A model generated the notes under the pieces. It was not told the origin of the DNA. It worked only from the letters and a program-made list of their open reading frames with translations, and did no database searches. From Tistrella mobilis (GTDB lineage Bacteria > Pseudomonadota > Alphaproteobacteria > Tistrellales > Tistrellaceae), in assembly GCF_039634785.1 (NCBI RefSeq), contig NZ_JBBIAB010000002.1, forward strand, positions 431,271-495,270: 64,000 bases of DNA, written 5' to 3'. This document shows positions 1-9,325 of the stretch, piece by piece (the first letter of the stretch is position 1; each line of letters begins with the position of its first letter). The translations under genes and the position numbers were made by a program.

Positions 1-840
1 ATTCTGGTCGATCTGGACGGCCATGTCGGCGGCAACCGGATCGGGATCTTCGCCCGCCGCCCGGCCGCGCTGCAGATCCAGGCCTGGGGCTATCTGCCGG
101 GCACCGGCCTGCCGGTGATGGACGGGCTGGTGACCGACCCGGTTCTGCTGCCGCCGGCCGAGCGTGTGGATCTGCCCGCTGCGCTCCGGGCGCTGGACGT
201 GCCCTGTCCGACGCTCGGCACGCCGCTTGCCGCCCCGCCCGACGGGGATCCGCGGACCGGCACCGATGCCGTCCTGCGTCTGGGCTGCCCCGCGCGGCTG
301 GAAAAGCTGTCCGACAGCCTGCTCGATGCCTTCGCCGCCATCCTGACGGCCCGGCCCGCCACCGTGCTGGTGCTGCAGGACGATCTCGTCCTCGACCCGG
401 CGATCGGGGCGCGGCTCGATCGCTGGCAGGAACGCCACCGGCTGGCGCCGGCACGGGTGGAACGGCTGGCGCGCGGCGTGCCGTCCGACTATCTCAGCAT
501 GATCCGCAGCCTGGATCTGGCGCTCGACACCTGGCCCTATTCCGGCGGGGTGGTGACGCTGGATCTGCTGTCCCAGGGCGTGCCGGTGGTCACCATGGGC
601 GGTGACCAGGCCTGTTCGCGCACCACGGCCTCGATCCTGGGCTGCCTGGGCCCCGAGGGTTTGGTTGCAGAAGGCCGCGCGGCCTGGGTCGGGCGGGTGC
701 TGGCCCTGATCGACGATGCGGAGGCCCGCCGCGCGCTCAGGGCCGGGCTTCGCGCGACCCATGCCCCCCGGCTGGCGGCGGCGATCCCCGCCACCATCCG
801 TGCCTTCGAGGCGCAGCTCTTCAGCCTGGCCGGCGGCTGA
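1..840 (+). CDS. C-terminal part of a GT41 (OGT/SPINDLY-type) glycosyltransferase
   Basis: The gene enters from the left edge, so its start and probable N-terminal TPR region are outside the window. The 279 visible codons match the C-terminal catalytic half of O-GlcNAc-transferase/SPINDLY-like proteins. They open with DLDGHVGGNRIGIFARRP, the usual DLxGHT-x-GNR block with Thr replaced by Val. Near the end comes PYSGGVVTLDLLSQGVPVV followed by VTMGGDQACSRTTASIL, the nucleotide-sugar-binding end of the family. In the family these enzymes glycosylate proteins or act in envelope/flagellar glycosylation; the acceptor here cannot be inferred. It overlaps the 3' end of the convergent AraC gene by about 20 bp. 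Confidence 0.8.
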   Translation: MLVDLDGHVGGNRIGIFARRPAALQIQAWGYLPGTGLPVMDGLVTDPVLLPPAERVDLPAALRALDVPCPTLGTPLAAPPDGDPRTGTDAVLRLGCPARLEKLSDSLLDAFAAILTARPATVLVLQDDLVLDPAIGARLDRWQERHRLAPARVERLARGVPSDYLSMIRSLDLALDTWPYSGGVVTLDLLSQGVPVVTMGGDQACSRTTASILGCLGPEGLVAEGRAAWVGRVLALIDDAEARRALRAGLRATHAPRLAAAIPATIRAFEAQLFSLAGG

Positions 841-1627
841 GCGGCGGCGCGGCCTGGCCCATCCGGCGGCGATGGGCATGAGCCAGGGCCTCGGCACTGC
901 CGAAGCCGACCAGACGGGCGGCCTCTTTGACCGTGTGCCCGGCATCCAGATGGCGGCGGGCCTCGGCCAGGCGCCAGGCCGTCAGCCAGGCGGCGGGGCT
1001 GGTGCCGAGGGCGGTGCGGAAGGCGGACATGAAGGCGCTGCGCGACATGCCGGCGATGTCTGCCATGTCTTCCACTCGCCAGGGCCGCTCCGGTGCCTCG
1101 TGCAGGGCGGCCAGCGTGCGGTGCAGCCGGGGGTGGGACAGGCCGGCAAGCAGGCCGGGGCCGTCGGCGCCGTCGGCGACGGCGCTGCGCAGCAGGCGGA
1201 TGACCGCGGCCTCGACCAGCCGTTCGATCATGCCCGCGGCCCCGCAATGGGGATCCTGCCATTCGGCGACCAGCGCCCCCAGGATCGCCCCCAGCCGCGG
1301 ATCATGGCCGGCCGGCAGCAGGATCGTCCGGTCCAGCGCCGCCAGCAGCGGATTGCCGGCGCCGCCGAAGGCGATCGCGGCCAGCAGCAGTGGGGGGCGG
1401 TCGGCGAGGGCGGGGCGGACATCCACCGCATCGAACAGCGCCACCGGGGCCGCGGCATCGCCCGCCAGCGCGAATTGTACCGGGGGCCCGTCCAGCCCGG
1501 CCGCCCCGCGCAGCGCCGTGACCCGCAGCGGAAAGCGGCGCAGAAAGGCCGACAGCCGGTCGATGCGCAGGGCGCCCGGGGCTGTGCTGTCGTCAGGACT
1601 TTGGATCAGATCTTCAGGACCATCCAT
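821..1627 (-). CDS. AraC family transcriptional regulator
   Basis: A 268-residue protein. Its N-terminal half resembles the cupin-type sensor domain found in many AraC regulators: an IDRLSAFLRRFPLR opening, then a hydrophobic beta-rich stretch to about residue 160. The C-terminal ~100 residues form the AraC double helix-turn-helix: RVEDMADIAGMSRSAFMSAF (first HTH), AAWLTAWRLAEARRHL linker helix, and VKEAARLVGFGSAEALAHA (second HTH). It is transcribed away from the peroxiredoxin-like gene across a 66-bp gap, so that gene is its likely target, possibly with autoregulation. The effector is unknown. The ATG chosen has only a weak ribosome site. Confidence 0.88.
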   Translation of the reverse strand: MDGPEDLIQSPDDSTAPGALRIDRLSAFLRRFPLRVTALRGAAGLDGPPVQFALAGDAAAPVALFDAVDVRPALADRPPLLLAAIAFGGAGNPLLAALDRTILLPAGHDPRLGAILGALVAEWQDPHCGAAGMIERLVEAAVIRLLRSAVADGADGPGLLAGLSHPRLHRTLAALHEAPERPWRVEDMADIAGMSRSAFMSAFRTALGTSPAAWLTAWRLAEARRHLDAGHTVKEAARLVGFGSAEALAHAHRRRMGQAAPPLSRRPG

Positions 1628-1693
1628 GTCCTGAATTCTGGAAGGATGATTTCATATCGTCAAGACGTCCTGTCCATCCAAGGAGGTTGCCCC

Positions 1694-2233
1694 ATGCCGC
1701 TTACCCCCCGCGCGCCGGTGCCGGCGCTGGCCGTCGACACGCTCGCCCATGGCCGTTTCGACATCGCCGCCGCCCGACCGGAGCGCATGACCCTGATCGC
1801 CTTCTATCGCGGCCTGCACTGCCCGATCTGCATCACCCAGCTGAAAGAGCTGGAGCGGCTGGTGCCCGACTTCGCCGCCCGCGGGGTGGAGCTGATCGCA
1901 ATCTCGTCCGATGATGCCGATCGCGCCCGGCAGATGGCCGAACGCGCCGGCGTCTCGGCCCTGCGTCTGGGCTATGGGCTGGATCTCGCCACCGCCCGGG
2001 CCTGGGGGCTCTATATCTCCGCCGGCCGCGGCACCACCTCGATCGGCATCGAGGAACCGGCGCTGTTCTCGGAACCCGGTCTGTTCCTGGTCCGCGCCGA
2101 CGGCACGCTCTATTACATGGCGATCCAGACCATGCCCTTCGCCCGGCCACCGGCGAAAGAGCTGCTGGCGGCGCTCGATTTCGTGATCAAGGCCGATTAT
2201 CCGGCCCGGGGCGAATACCAGGGCGCGCTCTGA
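1694..2233 (+). CDS. Peroxiredoxin-like (AhpC/TSA family) protein
   Basis: A 179-residue thioredoxin-fold protein of the AhpC/TSA class. The predicted active site is YRGLHCPICITQL with Cys43 and Cys46 (C-P-I-C), a spacing seen in peroxiredoxin-like proteins rather than classic 2-Cys Prx. ELIAISSDDADRARQMAERAG is the expected strand-helix after the active site, and EPGLFLVRADGTLYY the later strand. A perfect AGGAGG ribosome site at 1681-1686 fixes the ATG; the longer open frame upstream is antisense to araC. It probably reduces peroxides or protein thiols in the cytoplasm. The divergent AraC gene is its likely regulator. Confidence 0.85.
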   Translation: MPLTPRAPVPALAVDTLAHGRFDIAAARPERMTLIAFYRGLHCPICITQLKELERLVPDFAARGVELIAISSDDADRARQMAERAGVSALRLGYGLDLATARAWGLYISAGRGTTSIGIEEPALFSEPGLFLVRADGTLYYMAIQTMPFARPPAKELLAALDFVIKADYPARGEYQGAL

Positions 2234-2256
2234 ACGGAAGCGATCTGAACGGAAGC

Positions 2257-2285
2257 GGCCCGGCCCCTGAATAGGGCGCCGGGCC
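2257..2285. terminator. Bidirectional terminator-like hairpin
   Basis: GGCCCGGC and GCCGGGCC form a perfect 8-bp outer stem, continued by CCCT/AGGG around a GAAT loop. It lies between two convergent genes. No clear T-tract follows on either strand, so it is called on structure and position only. Confidence 0.5.
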
Positions 2286-2308
2286 GTGTCATGGATGCGA
2301 CGCTGCCG

Positions 2309-3955
2309 TCAGGCGCCGGCTTCCGCCTTGGCCTTTTCCTGGTTGCGCAGGATGAAGCGCTGCAGCTTGCCGCTCGGCGTCTTGGGCAGTTCGTCGACGA
2401 ATTCGATCTCGCGCGGATAGGCGTGGGCCGACAGCCGGGCGCGGACATGGCGGCGCAATTCCTCCGCCAGTTCGGGCGTCGGCTCGTAAGCCGGCTTCAG
2501 CACCACGAAGGCCTTCACGATCTCGGTGCGCTCGGGGTCGGGCTTGCCGACCACGGCGGTCTCCACCACCGCCTTGTGCTCGATCAGCGCGCTTTCCACA
2601 TCGAAGGGCCCGATGCGATAGCCCGACGAGGTGATGACGTCGTCCGACCGGCCGACGAACGAGATGCTGCCGTCCTCGTTCAGCTCCACCGTGTCGCCCG
2701 ACAGGTAATAGCGGCCGCGCAGCGACTTCGTGGGCATGTTCCAATAGCCCTGGAACCAGAATTGCGGCGAGTTTTCGCGGTCGACCGCCAGGATGCCGGG
2801 CTGGCCCACGGGCAGTTCTTCCAGCGTGTCTTCATCCACCACCACGATGCGGTGGCCGGGCACGGCGAAGCCCGCGGCGCCGGCCTGGACCGGGTGGTCC
2901 AGATCATGATGGTTGCACAGCACCATGCCGAGTTCGGTCTGGCCGTAATGATCGTGGATCACCGTGCCCAGATGTTCGGCGAACCAGCGGATCACCTCGG
3001 GGTTCAGCGGCTCGCCGGCGCTGGAAACCGCGCGCAGCCGGCCCTTCACGCCGTCCGCCAGTTCGGGGCCGGCGGCCAGAAGCAGGCGATAGGCGGTGGG
3101 GGCACCCGCCAGATTGGTCACGCCCAGCTTCGCGATCAGCCCATAGGTGCTCTCGGCCGTGAACGGCCCGTCATAGAAGGTGGTGGCGACGCCCATCGCC
3201 AGCGGCCCGGTGACTGCGTAATACAGGCCATAGGCCCAGCCCGGATCGGCGATGTTCCAGAACACGTCGTCGGCGCGCAGCCCCACCGCCAGCTGCATAT
3301 AGCCCTTGAAGGCGGCGATTGCGCGCAGCGGCACCATCACCGGCTTGGCCGGGCCGGTGGTGCCCGAGGTGAACATGATCAGGAACGGATCTTCGCCCTG
3401 GCGCATGACCGGCGCGAAATCCGGGCTCTGCGCAGCCAGCTCGGCGTCGAAATCCAGATCGCCGGCACCGGCGCCGCCGCGGATGACCGCGATGGTCGCG
3501 GGCACGCTCAGCTCGTTCAGCTTGTCGCGGTTCTGCGCGTCGGTGACGATCAGCTTCGTGCCGGCGGTGGCGGTGCGATGCTCGATCGCCTTGGGGCCGA
3601 AGGCGGTGAACAGCGGCTGATAGACCGCGCCGGCCCGCCAGGTGCCCAGAATGGTGACCAGCAGTTCCGGCACCCGCGGCAGCAGCCCGCCGACCCGGTC
3701 GCCGGGGCCGATGCCGCGCGCCGCCAGCAGGTTGGCGAAGCGGCCGGCGGCCTCTTTCAGCGCCCCGAAGGTCATGGTGCCGCCATGGCCGTCGCGGCTT
3801 TCATAGCGCAGCGCCACCCGCTCGGGATCGGCGGCGGCATGGGCGTCGCAGCACTCCACGCAGGCATTCATCGCGGCAAGATCGCCGGCCAGCGACTGGC
3901 GCAGCATCGCTTCGAAATCAAAGCCTGCGGCCGCATCTGCCCAGGACTGGGTCAT
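2309..3955 (-). CDS. AMP-forming acyl-CoA synthetase (acetyl/propionyl or medium-chain type)
   Basis: A 548-residue ANL-superfamily ligase that would activate a carboxylic acid to its CoA thioester through an acyl-adenylate. The P-loop TSGTTGPAKP starts at Thr196. The A5-type motif is HDHYGQTELG, the hinge region is YYLSGDTVELNEDGSISFVG, and PKTPSGKLQR near the C-terminus carries the catalytic lysine. The overall sequence is closest in feel to acetate/propionate-CoA ligase-like AcsA-family proteins. The start was set at the MTQSWADA methionine because GGGGGAG lies just upstream; a 32-codon upstream extension lacks a ribosome site. The nearest upstream gene on the same strand is the reverse transcriptase-nitrilase, which looks inserted. 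Confidence 0.88.
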   Translation of the reverse strand: MTQSWADAAAGFDFEAMLRQSLAGDLAAMNACVECCDAHAAADPERVALRYESRDGHGGTMTFGALKEAAGRFANLLAARGIGPGDRVGGLLPRVPELLVTILGTWRAGAVYQPLFTAFGPKAIEHRTATAGTKLIVTDAQNRDKLNELSVPATIAVIRGGAGAGDLDFDAELAAQSPDFAPVMRQGEDPFLIMFTSGTTGPAKPVMVPLRAIAAFKGYMQLAVGLRADDVFWNIADPGWAYGLYYAVTGPLAMGVATTFYDGPFTAESTYGLIAKLGVTNLAGAPTAYRLLLAAGPELADGVKGRLRAVSSAGEPLNPEVIRWFAEHLGTVIHDHYGQTELGMVLCNHHDLDHPVQAGAAGFAVPGHRIVVVDEDTLEELPVGQPGILAVDRENSPQFWFQGYWNMPTKSLRGRYYLSGDTVELNEDGSISFVGRSDDVITSSGYRIGPFDVESALIEHKAVVETAVVGKPDPERTEIVKAFVVLKPAYEPTPELAEELRRHVRARLSAHAYPREIEFVDELPKTPSGKLQRFILRNQEKAKAEAGA

Positions 3956-4136
3956 CGGTTGTGTCTCCCCCGGTTCACGAGTGACGGTCCGCCGCTTGTT
4001 CCGCAGCGTGACGTTCCGGGCGAAGGTATGCACCGGGCCCCTTGTCGGCAATGGCCGTTCGGGTCACGCCATGCGATATGTTGCGTCATATGGACCCGAG
4101 ATGAGGGAGGGTTGCGCTTCGTCGGCCTTTCTGGAA

Positions 4137-7100
4137 TCAGCGGCGGCCGCTATATCCGGCCGGCGGCGTTTTCAACATCTTAGGCATGATGGGGACAGAT
4201 GTAGATTTGAAGGGAGAGGGATCGATTTCGAAAACGCTCACCGCGATCTGCTCATTTCCATGCACATGTGCAATGAGCTGTTCATGCTTGCGGAGAGGGA
4301 TCTGCGCCGTTGAGCCGCCGAACTCGCCTGAGTTAGCGAGCACCACCGGCTGGTACATGTGGAAGTGCAGTGCCGCCACCATGTTATCGAAAGTCTTCAC
4401 ATCCTGATTCAAGGCGGCGACCAGGAACATGTCGGATGTATTACGTAGGTCAGCGGCGAGGTCTAGATCGGTGGCATCATAGCAAATAGCCGCTGCGATA
4501 CGGGTCGGAGAGTCGGTGCCGACTGGAAATTCAACCAAGTTTATGTATGGGCGGTAGCCAATCACTCCCAATTTTATTTCATCTGGAATTGGATGCTGTT
4601 TGCCTTGCAAGACGTACTGGAACGAGCGGCCTGATTTCTGTGATTGGGTGCGAATCAGCCACAAGCCCTGATTCACCACGCCCCCAGCCTTGTTCGAATG
4701 AAGAAACGTCAGACCAGTGAAAATCGTGGCGCCGACGGCATCTGAAAGTCGTTTCAGCAGATCGACATCCTTCCAATGAACGGCCAATTCGGGAAACAGA
4801 ATGATGTCGACCACCGGTGCATCCGCCTCAGCCGATCCGGGCTTTGCCGATGCCCGGGTGTTGATTGTCTGGCGGGCGAGATTGCAGATCTCTGCCAAGT
4901 GCCGGCGATGTTCAGCCAGGGCTCTTGACGTCCAGTACGTTGGATTGCTTGTGCTAAACTCGCCTCGGCGTGGACGCATCGGCTGAACGATGGCTACGCG
5001 CAATGCCCGGTTCGCCGGCGGCTCATGGTTATTGACCGGTATAATGTATATTGGCGTCTTGCTTCGGTGTCCAAACAGCTTTCGTTGCTCGGCGATACGG
5101 CTCTGGATAATCGCGCGGAGTTCGGTGGCGTTGCGCACGTTGCCTGCTGCGGATACAGCGTTGTCCCGATGTTCGATGCCCGGCCATTGCAGGAGTGTCG
5201 ACAACAGACTGGAGAGCCATGGCGATATCGGTCCCGGCTCGTCAAGTAGCGCGCGCCCCGAGTTTACCAGGCTGAAGCGCCGTTTGAACCCAGTGGTGCG
5301 CAAGCCGCTGTATGGGCCGACGTCTTCAGTGACAAGGTAGTGACTGCTCGTGAAGTCAAATTCACCGGTCAACGCTGAACGCAGGATTCGGCCTAATCCG
5401 TATAGCCAGGCTTTACGCGGAGCTACCCATTGCGGGCGTGCGTACAGGGGATGTGGCTCATTCTCTGTCTCGATCGATATCACACGCAGGAAATTAGGCT
5501 GCGTAGGCAATTGCGATAACTTTGACCAGTCGTTGCAGTGCATGTTGACATGGCCGGAATTTGCTCCATTCGCGAGATGATTCTCTATTTCGGGATAATT
5601 CAGCAACGCATCCGCGAGCATGAGCAGTGCATTTTCCTGATTGAACAGATTATTTGTCTCGCTAGTGACGTTTAGGAGCAACCGGGGCCCCTCTAGCCGT
5701 GCGGGGCGTTTCCGGGTGCTGCGTGGTCGTTTGCTGGCGTGGATCAACGCTGAGGGAACAAACATGCGCCAGTTTGATGCCCGCTGCCCGTTCAATGCTG
5801 CGATCAGCAAGTCCGGGCGGGTCATGGTCAGAATCTGCACGATATACCTGCGGATCGTTGGGTCGGTCGTACTCCGCAGTCCTTGCGACAACCACGTACA
5901 GAAGCGTTGCGGGTTCGGCTGCATCGCCTGCATCACGATCGCCAATGGCAGGAAAAACCTCAGCTCCTCATTTTGGACTCGTTTGAACTGCGCGGCACGA
6001 TGCAGCGCAACGTATCTTTTAAGTTCCTCTGAAATTTCGCTTGGCTCACACATGGACGTGTCACCAATGGATGCCAGATAGAGGTAGGCTTGCTGGCAGA
6101 GAAACCACGGAGAATCAGGGCGATCGGATAGAACGCGCCGGGCGATGAGCCGTAGGTTCTCTCGATAGCCGTGAATGTCCACGCCGTCAGGATATTCTTC
6201 CGGATCAAGGAAACCGGTCTCCGTCGCCCCCGCACGTAAGAGGTCCGTCAGCACATACTCAGCCACGCACACTTGCTGGCGATCGAAAGTAGTCAAGTTG
6301 TCCGGCGCGCTGAACAACTTGACAGAGAGCGCTTCAATGACCGGATCGAGCAGATATGGATGTGGAAACAGGCCCAGCCCACATCGCAGCAGCGAGACCA
6401 GTGCTGGGTTTTCGGCCCAGCATTTTATGAGTTTGCGCGCTGTCGTCTCGAACTCATGTGATAAGAGCATACCCTGTGTCACCTGCTCCCCGATGACGGC
6501 GCCGGAATCCGCCGGGCTGTCCAGTGCCGTCATCGCTAGACGTTCCCGCATCGATTTGACAAGACGGGCTGCGACAAACCGTTTGACAGTATCGTCCCGC
6601 ACGTCGGTGTTGGGCACAGTAATGATGGCCAGCGATAATCGGGACGGCTGGGGGGGCGGGGTGCTTTCAATCTGCTCGGACATGTGCAATAGCCCGTCAA
6701 GGCCACCCGCCACCTGTGCCAGAGACTCCAGATCGAAGGTGCCACTCAGCTCTGAGTTGATCATGTCCATCAGCGCGGAGACATAACGTTGCGCTGATAT
6801 CGCTTGGTATGGTGTGGCTGTTGATTTTTCGAGCGAAAGTCCGAGGATCTTATTGGCACCAATTTCTTGGCAGTGCTCCTTAAGCTTCGAGCCCACAAAT
6901 TTATTTACTAATTTTAGTATGTTGTTTTTCATTTCTCCTGTGGGCGCGGTCTTGGCTTCGACAACAAGGCGCATATCATCGACATATCGGCAGTAGTCAA
7001 GTAACCTTACACCATCACCAATATCCTCAGCGCCTGAGGCCAATCCCTGCATCTTATGGTCGAATTTAATCAGATAGGCGTTCGCAAAGAATCCAGACGC

Positions 7101-8060
7101 AACCATTCCTTGGGGTAATCCGAGATTAACTTGGGGTAATCCGAGATTAACATTTTCATTCTCCCCAAATATTGAATGGTATTTTTGGTCTTTTGAACTC
7201 CATTTCCACGCAAATATTTTTTTTGCTATTTCCCAAAATTCGGAATCTGATCGTTCAGAATCAGGTAGATTGTAGTATTTTTGATAATCCTCCTGCAGAG
7301 CCTTTAACTCTTCGATAAGCGCGGCACAGTCTATATTGTCAAAGAAGGATCTTATGTCGAGGGAGATAATAAATAAATCACACCCGGGTCGGTGCTGGTA
7401 TGCTAATTCTGCGCAGATCTGACGAGGTCTTGCAAGAAACGCTCGATAATCCGAGAAATATTGGTTGTACGTTTTGCTGTTTCCCCACGGAAACTGAGCG
7501 CGAGATTTTTCAGTGCCGGTATCGGTCGTCCACGTGCAGCACAAGCGGTTGCCGTAGCTTACGACTTTCGAATCACCACATGTCGTATCGCCTTGCGCAG
7601 ATTCGACAGCCTCCGCTAGGCACATCATAACAGCGGTGGCGAAGGTCTGGTCGCGGATGGACATGTGAGCCAAGGGCCGCAGCTTCAGGTTTGGTGATTC
7701 ATCTGCCGATTCCTCAGAAGATCCGCCTACGCGAGCCGCGTCGCTGGGCGTCCAATCACCGAATTGTGGATCGGCGCCAGTGGTGCCGTTACCGGGAAAC
7801 CACCATCGTGAGTTCTTGGGTGCGGGCACGAGCCGCAAGTCGTCCGGCGTAAAACCGGGGCGAGAAATTTCTTCTTGCCAATCTTTTAAATGATTCTCTA
7901 GGTCAATTGTCGATGCGTCCAATTCTAGAACGTCTGCATACCAATTGTGACGACGCATGTAGGTATGCGTCTTCTTCCAGGCCTGCGCCAGTACAACGAA
8001 ATCGCACAGCTTTTCGCCCTTCGGCGGGAGGCTGTGGTATTTCTCATCGATAATAGACAT
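4137..8060 (-). CDS. Reverse transcriptase-nitrilase fusion; DRT type 1 (UG1-like) antiphage defence protein
   Basis: A 1307-residue two-domain protein. The N-terminal third is a reverse transcriptase: SLDIRSFFDNID carries the first catalytic Asp (D235), LGLPQG-MVASGFFANAYL is RT motif 4 (about 304-335), and YCRYVDDMRL is the YxDD box (Y359-D362). After a long helical middle region of no recognised family, the last ~260 residues are a carbon-nitrogen hydrolase (nitrilase) domain. Its Glu-Lys-Cys triad is intact: E1091 in LFPELAVHW, K1154 in LQGKQHP, C1193 in AAICYDATD. RT plus C-terminal nitrilase is the architecture of UG1 reverse transcriptases, shown elsewhere to be the antiphage system DRT type 1. 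The gene is clearly less GC-rich than its neighbours, which suggests recent transfer. RT motif 4 contains an exact 7-residue duplication. AGGGG precedes the ATG. Confidence 0.9.
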   Translation of the reverse strand: MSIIDEKYHSLPPKGEKLCDFVVLAQAWKKTHTYMRRHNWYADVLELDASTIDLENHLKDWQEEISRPGFTPDDLRLVPAPKNSRWWFPGNGTTGADPQFGDWTPSDAARVGGSSEESADESPNLKLRPLAHMSIRDQTFATAVMMCLAEAVESAQGDTTCGDSKVVSYGNRLCCTWTTDTGTEKSRAQFPWGNSKTYNQYFSDYRAFLARPRQICAELAYQHRPGCDLFIISLDIRSFFDNIDCAALIEELKALQEDYQKYYNLPDSERSDSEFWEIAKKIFAWKWSSKDQKYHSIFGENENVNLGLPQVNLGLPQGMVASGFFANAYLIKFDHKMQGLASGAEDIGDGVRLLDYCRYVDDMRLVVEAKTAPTGEMKNNILKLVNKFVGSKLKEHCQEIGANKILGLSLEKSTATPYQAISAQRYVSALMDMINSELSGTFDLESLAQVAGGLDGLLHMSEQIESTPPPQPSRLSLAIITVPNTDVRDDTVKRFVAARLVKSMRERLAMTALDSPADSGAVIGEQVTQGMLLSHEFETTARKLIKCWAENPALVSLLRCGLGLFPHPYLLDPVIEALSVKLFSAPDNLTTFDRQQVCVAEYVLTDLLRAGATETGFLDPEEYPDGVDIHGYRENLRLIARRVLSDRPDSPWFLCQQAYLYLASIGDTSMCEPSEISEELKRYVALHRAAQFKRVQNEELRFFLPLAIVMQAMQPNPQRFCTWLSQGLRSTTDPTIRRYIVQILTMTRPDLLIAALNGQRASNWRMFVPSALIHASKRPRSTRKRPARLEGPRLLLNVTSETNNLFNQENALLMLADALLNYPEIENHLANGANSGHVNMHCNDWSKLSQLPTQPNFLRVISIETENEPHPLYARPQWVAPRKAWLYGLGRILRSALTGEFDFTSSHYLVTEDVGPYSGLRTTGFKRRFSLVNSGRALLDEPGPISPWLSSLLSTLLQWPGIEHRDNAVSAAGNVRNATELRAIIQSRIAEQRKLFGHRSKTPIYIIPVNNHEPPANRALRVAIVQPMRPRRGEFSTSNPTYWTSRALAEHRRHLAEICNLARQTINTRASAKPGSAEADAPVVDIILFPELAVHWKDVDLLKRLSDAVGATIFTGLTFLHSNKAGGVVNQGLWLIRTQSQKSGRSFQYVLQGKQHPIPDEIKLGVIGYRPYINLVEFPVGTDSPTRIAAAICYDATDLDLAADLRNTSDMFLVAALNQDVKTFDNMVAALHFHMYQPVVLANSGEFGGSTAQIPLRKHEQLIAHVHGNEQIAVSVFEIDPSPFKSTSVPIMPKMLKTPPAGYSGRR
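7110..7151. repeat. Exact 21-bp tandem duplication inside RT motif 4
   Basis: Two adjacent identical 21-bp copies (7110-7130 and 7131-7151) encode VNLGLPQ twice, as residues 304-310 and 311-317 of the reverse transcriptase. The frame is kept. The repeated segment is the conserved GLPQG motif, which normally occurs once. Confidence 0.95.
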
Positions 8061-8437
8061 GCGAATATTCCCCTGGGTTTAATGCCTGCGCCAGGCCGAT
8101 AAACTGCCGGCAAGGCGCCTCATGACCGGGCGAGCTTGCAGTTCATATGCCAGAATCAAAACTGAATCACGCACAACGCGAGGGATAAGGCAAGAGTGAT
8201 CGCATAAGACAGACTGGCGGTGCGTGGTGCGAGACTGGCTGCGATGTCTAAAATCTCTTACCTGTCTCGGCGTACCTCTGACATAGAGAATGCTGGATGG
8301 TACAGGCTGTCGGCGGTCATCATAACGAGCGTGGCCTGCCTCGACCGTAAAACGACCGTTCGAATTATGTTGCCGCGGGCGACGTCGCGGGCGAGGATAT
8401 GCGCCACGACAAGAAACAGACCGGAGGATTGCGCCCG
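8061..8437. other. Intergenic region between the DRT gene and enoyl-CoA hydratase
   Basis: 377 bp with no convincing gene. It is AT-richer near the DRT start and GC-rich near the hydratase start. It must hold the promoters of both divergent genes. Some defence RTs use an upstream non-coding RNA. I see no strong long hairpin here, but I cannot exclude one by eye. Confidence 0.5.
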
Positions 8438-9325
8438 ATGTCCGCTTCGCCGAAGCTGCCCGAGTTCCGGACCCTCGATTATGCGGTCGAGGACGGGGTC
8501 GCGATCGCGACCTTCAACCGGCCCGAGAAGATGAACACCTTCACCTCGGCCATGATGTACGACCTGCTGCACCTCTTCGACGTCACCGATGCCGATGACG
8601 ATGTGCGGGCGGTGATCGTCACCGGATCGGGCCGGGCCTTCTGTGCCGGTGCAGATCTGGACAGCGGCGGCGATACCTTCGATTTCGATCGCCATGCCGG
8701 GCGCAAGAACCAGATCGCCGGCGTGCATCGCGACGGCGGCGGCCAGGTGACGCTGCGCATCTATGACAGCCTGAAGCCGGTCATCTCGGCGGTCAACGGC
8801 GCGGCGGTGGGTGTGGGCGCCACCATGCAGCTGGCGATGGACATCCGGCTGGCATCGACCGCGGCCCGTTTCGGCTTCGTCTTCGCCCGCCGCGGCATCA
8901 CGCCCGAGGCCTGCTCGTCCTGGTTCCTGCCGCGGCTGGTGGGCATGCAGACCGCGCTGGAATGGGTTTACACCGGCCGGGTCTTCAGCGCCGACGAGGC
9001 GCTGAACCGCGGGCTGGTGCGTTCTCTGCACGAACCCGACGATCTGATGCCCGCCGCCCGCGCGCTGGCGCGCGAGATTGCCGACAACACCGCCCCGGTC
9101 TCGGTGGCGCTGGCCCGCCAGATGATGTGGCGCCTGCACACCGCCGATCATCCGATGGAGGCGCACCGCGTCGACAGCCGCGCCATCGTTTCGCGTGGCA
9201 AGACGGACGACGTGACCGAGGGCGTGACCGCCTTCCTGGAAAAGCGCCCCGCCGCCTTCCCGGCGAAGGTGTCGACCGACATGCCCGATTTCTATCCCTG
9301 GTGGCCGGATCCCCGTTTTCGCTGA
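8438..9325 (+). CDS. Enoyl-CoA hydratase/isomerase (crotonase family)
   Basis: A 295-residue crotonase-fold protein. GRAFCAGADLDSGG is the first oxyanion-hole loop. PVISAVNGAAVGVGATMQLA and DIRLAS form the second conserved block, and RRGITPEACSSWFLPRLVG contains the Glu expected in the hydratase active site. It likely hydrates an enoyl-CoA in beta-oxidation-like catabolism. GGAGG at 8423-8427, ten bases before the ATG, fixes this start over an in-frame ATG 39 bp upstream. It is followed by an Old Yellow Enzyme gene on the same strand. A 16-bp tandem repeat covers the stop codon. Confidence 0.9.
   Translation: MSASPKLPEFRTLDYAVEDGVAIATFNRPEKMNTFTSAMMYDLLHLFDVTDADDDVRAVIVTGSGRAFCAGADLDSGGDTFDFDRHAGRKNQIAGVHRDGGGQVTLRIYDSLKPVISAVNGAAVGVGATMQLAMDIRLASTAARFGFVFARRGITPEACSSWFLPRLVGMQTALEWVYTGRVFSADEALNRGLVRSLHEPDDLMPAARALAREIADNTAPVSVALARQMMWRLHTADHPMEAHRVDSRAIVSRGKTDDVTEGVTAFLEKRPAAFPAKVSTDMPDFYPWWPDPRFR

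Noticed and set aside
716..1693. N-terminal extension of the peroxiredoxin-like frame
   Set aside because: It is antisense to the AraC gene, and a perfect AGGAGG precedes the internal ATG at 1694.
2291..4183. 630-codon open frame opposite the acyl-CoA synthetase
   Set aside because: It is a shadow frame; the synthetase strand carries all ANL motifs.
4052..8437. Direct repeats marking the insertion boundaries of the DRT gene
   Set aside because: I compared the two flanks by eye and found no convincing shared repeat longer than a few bases.
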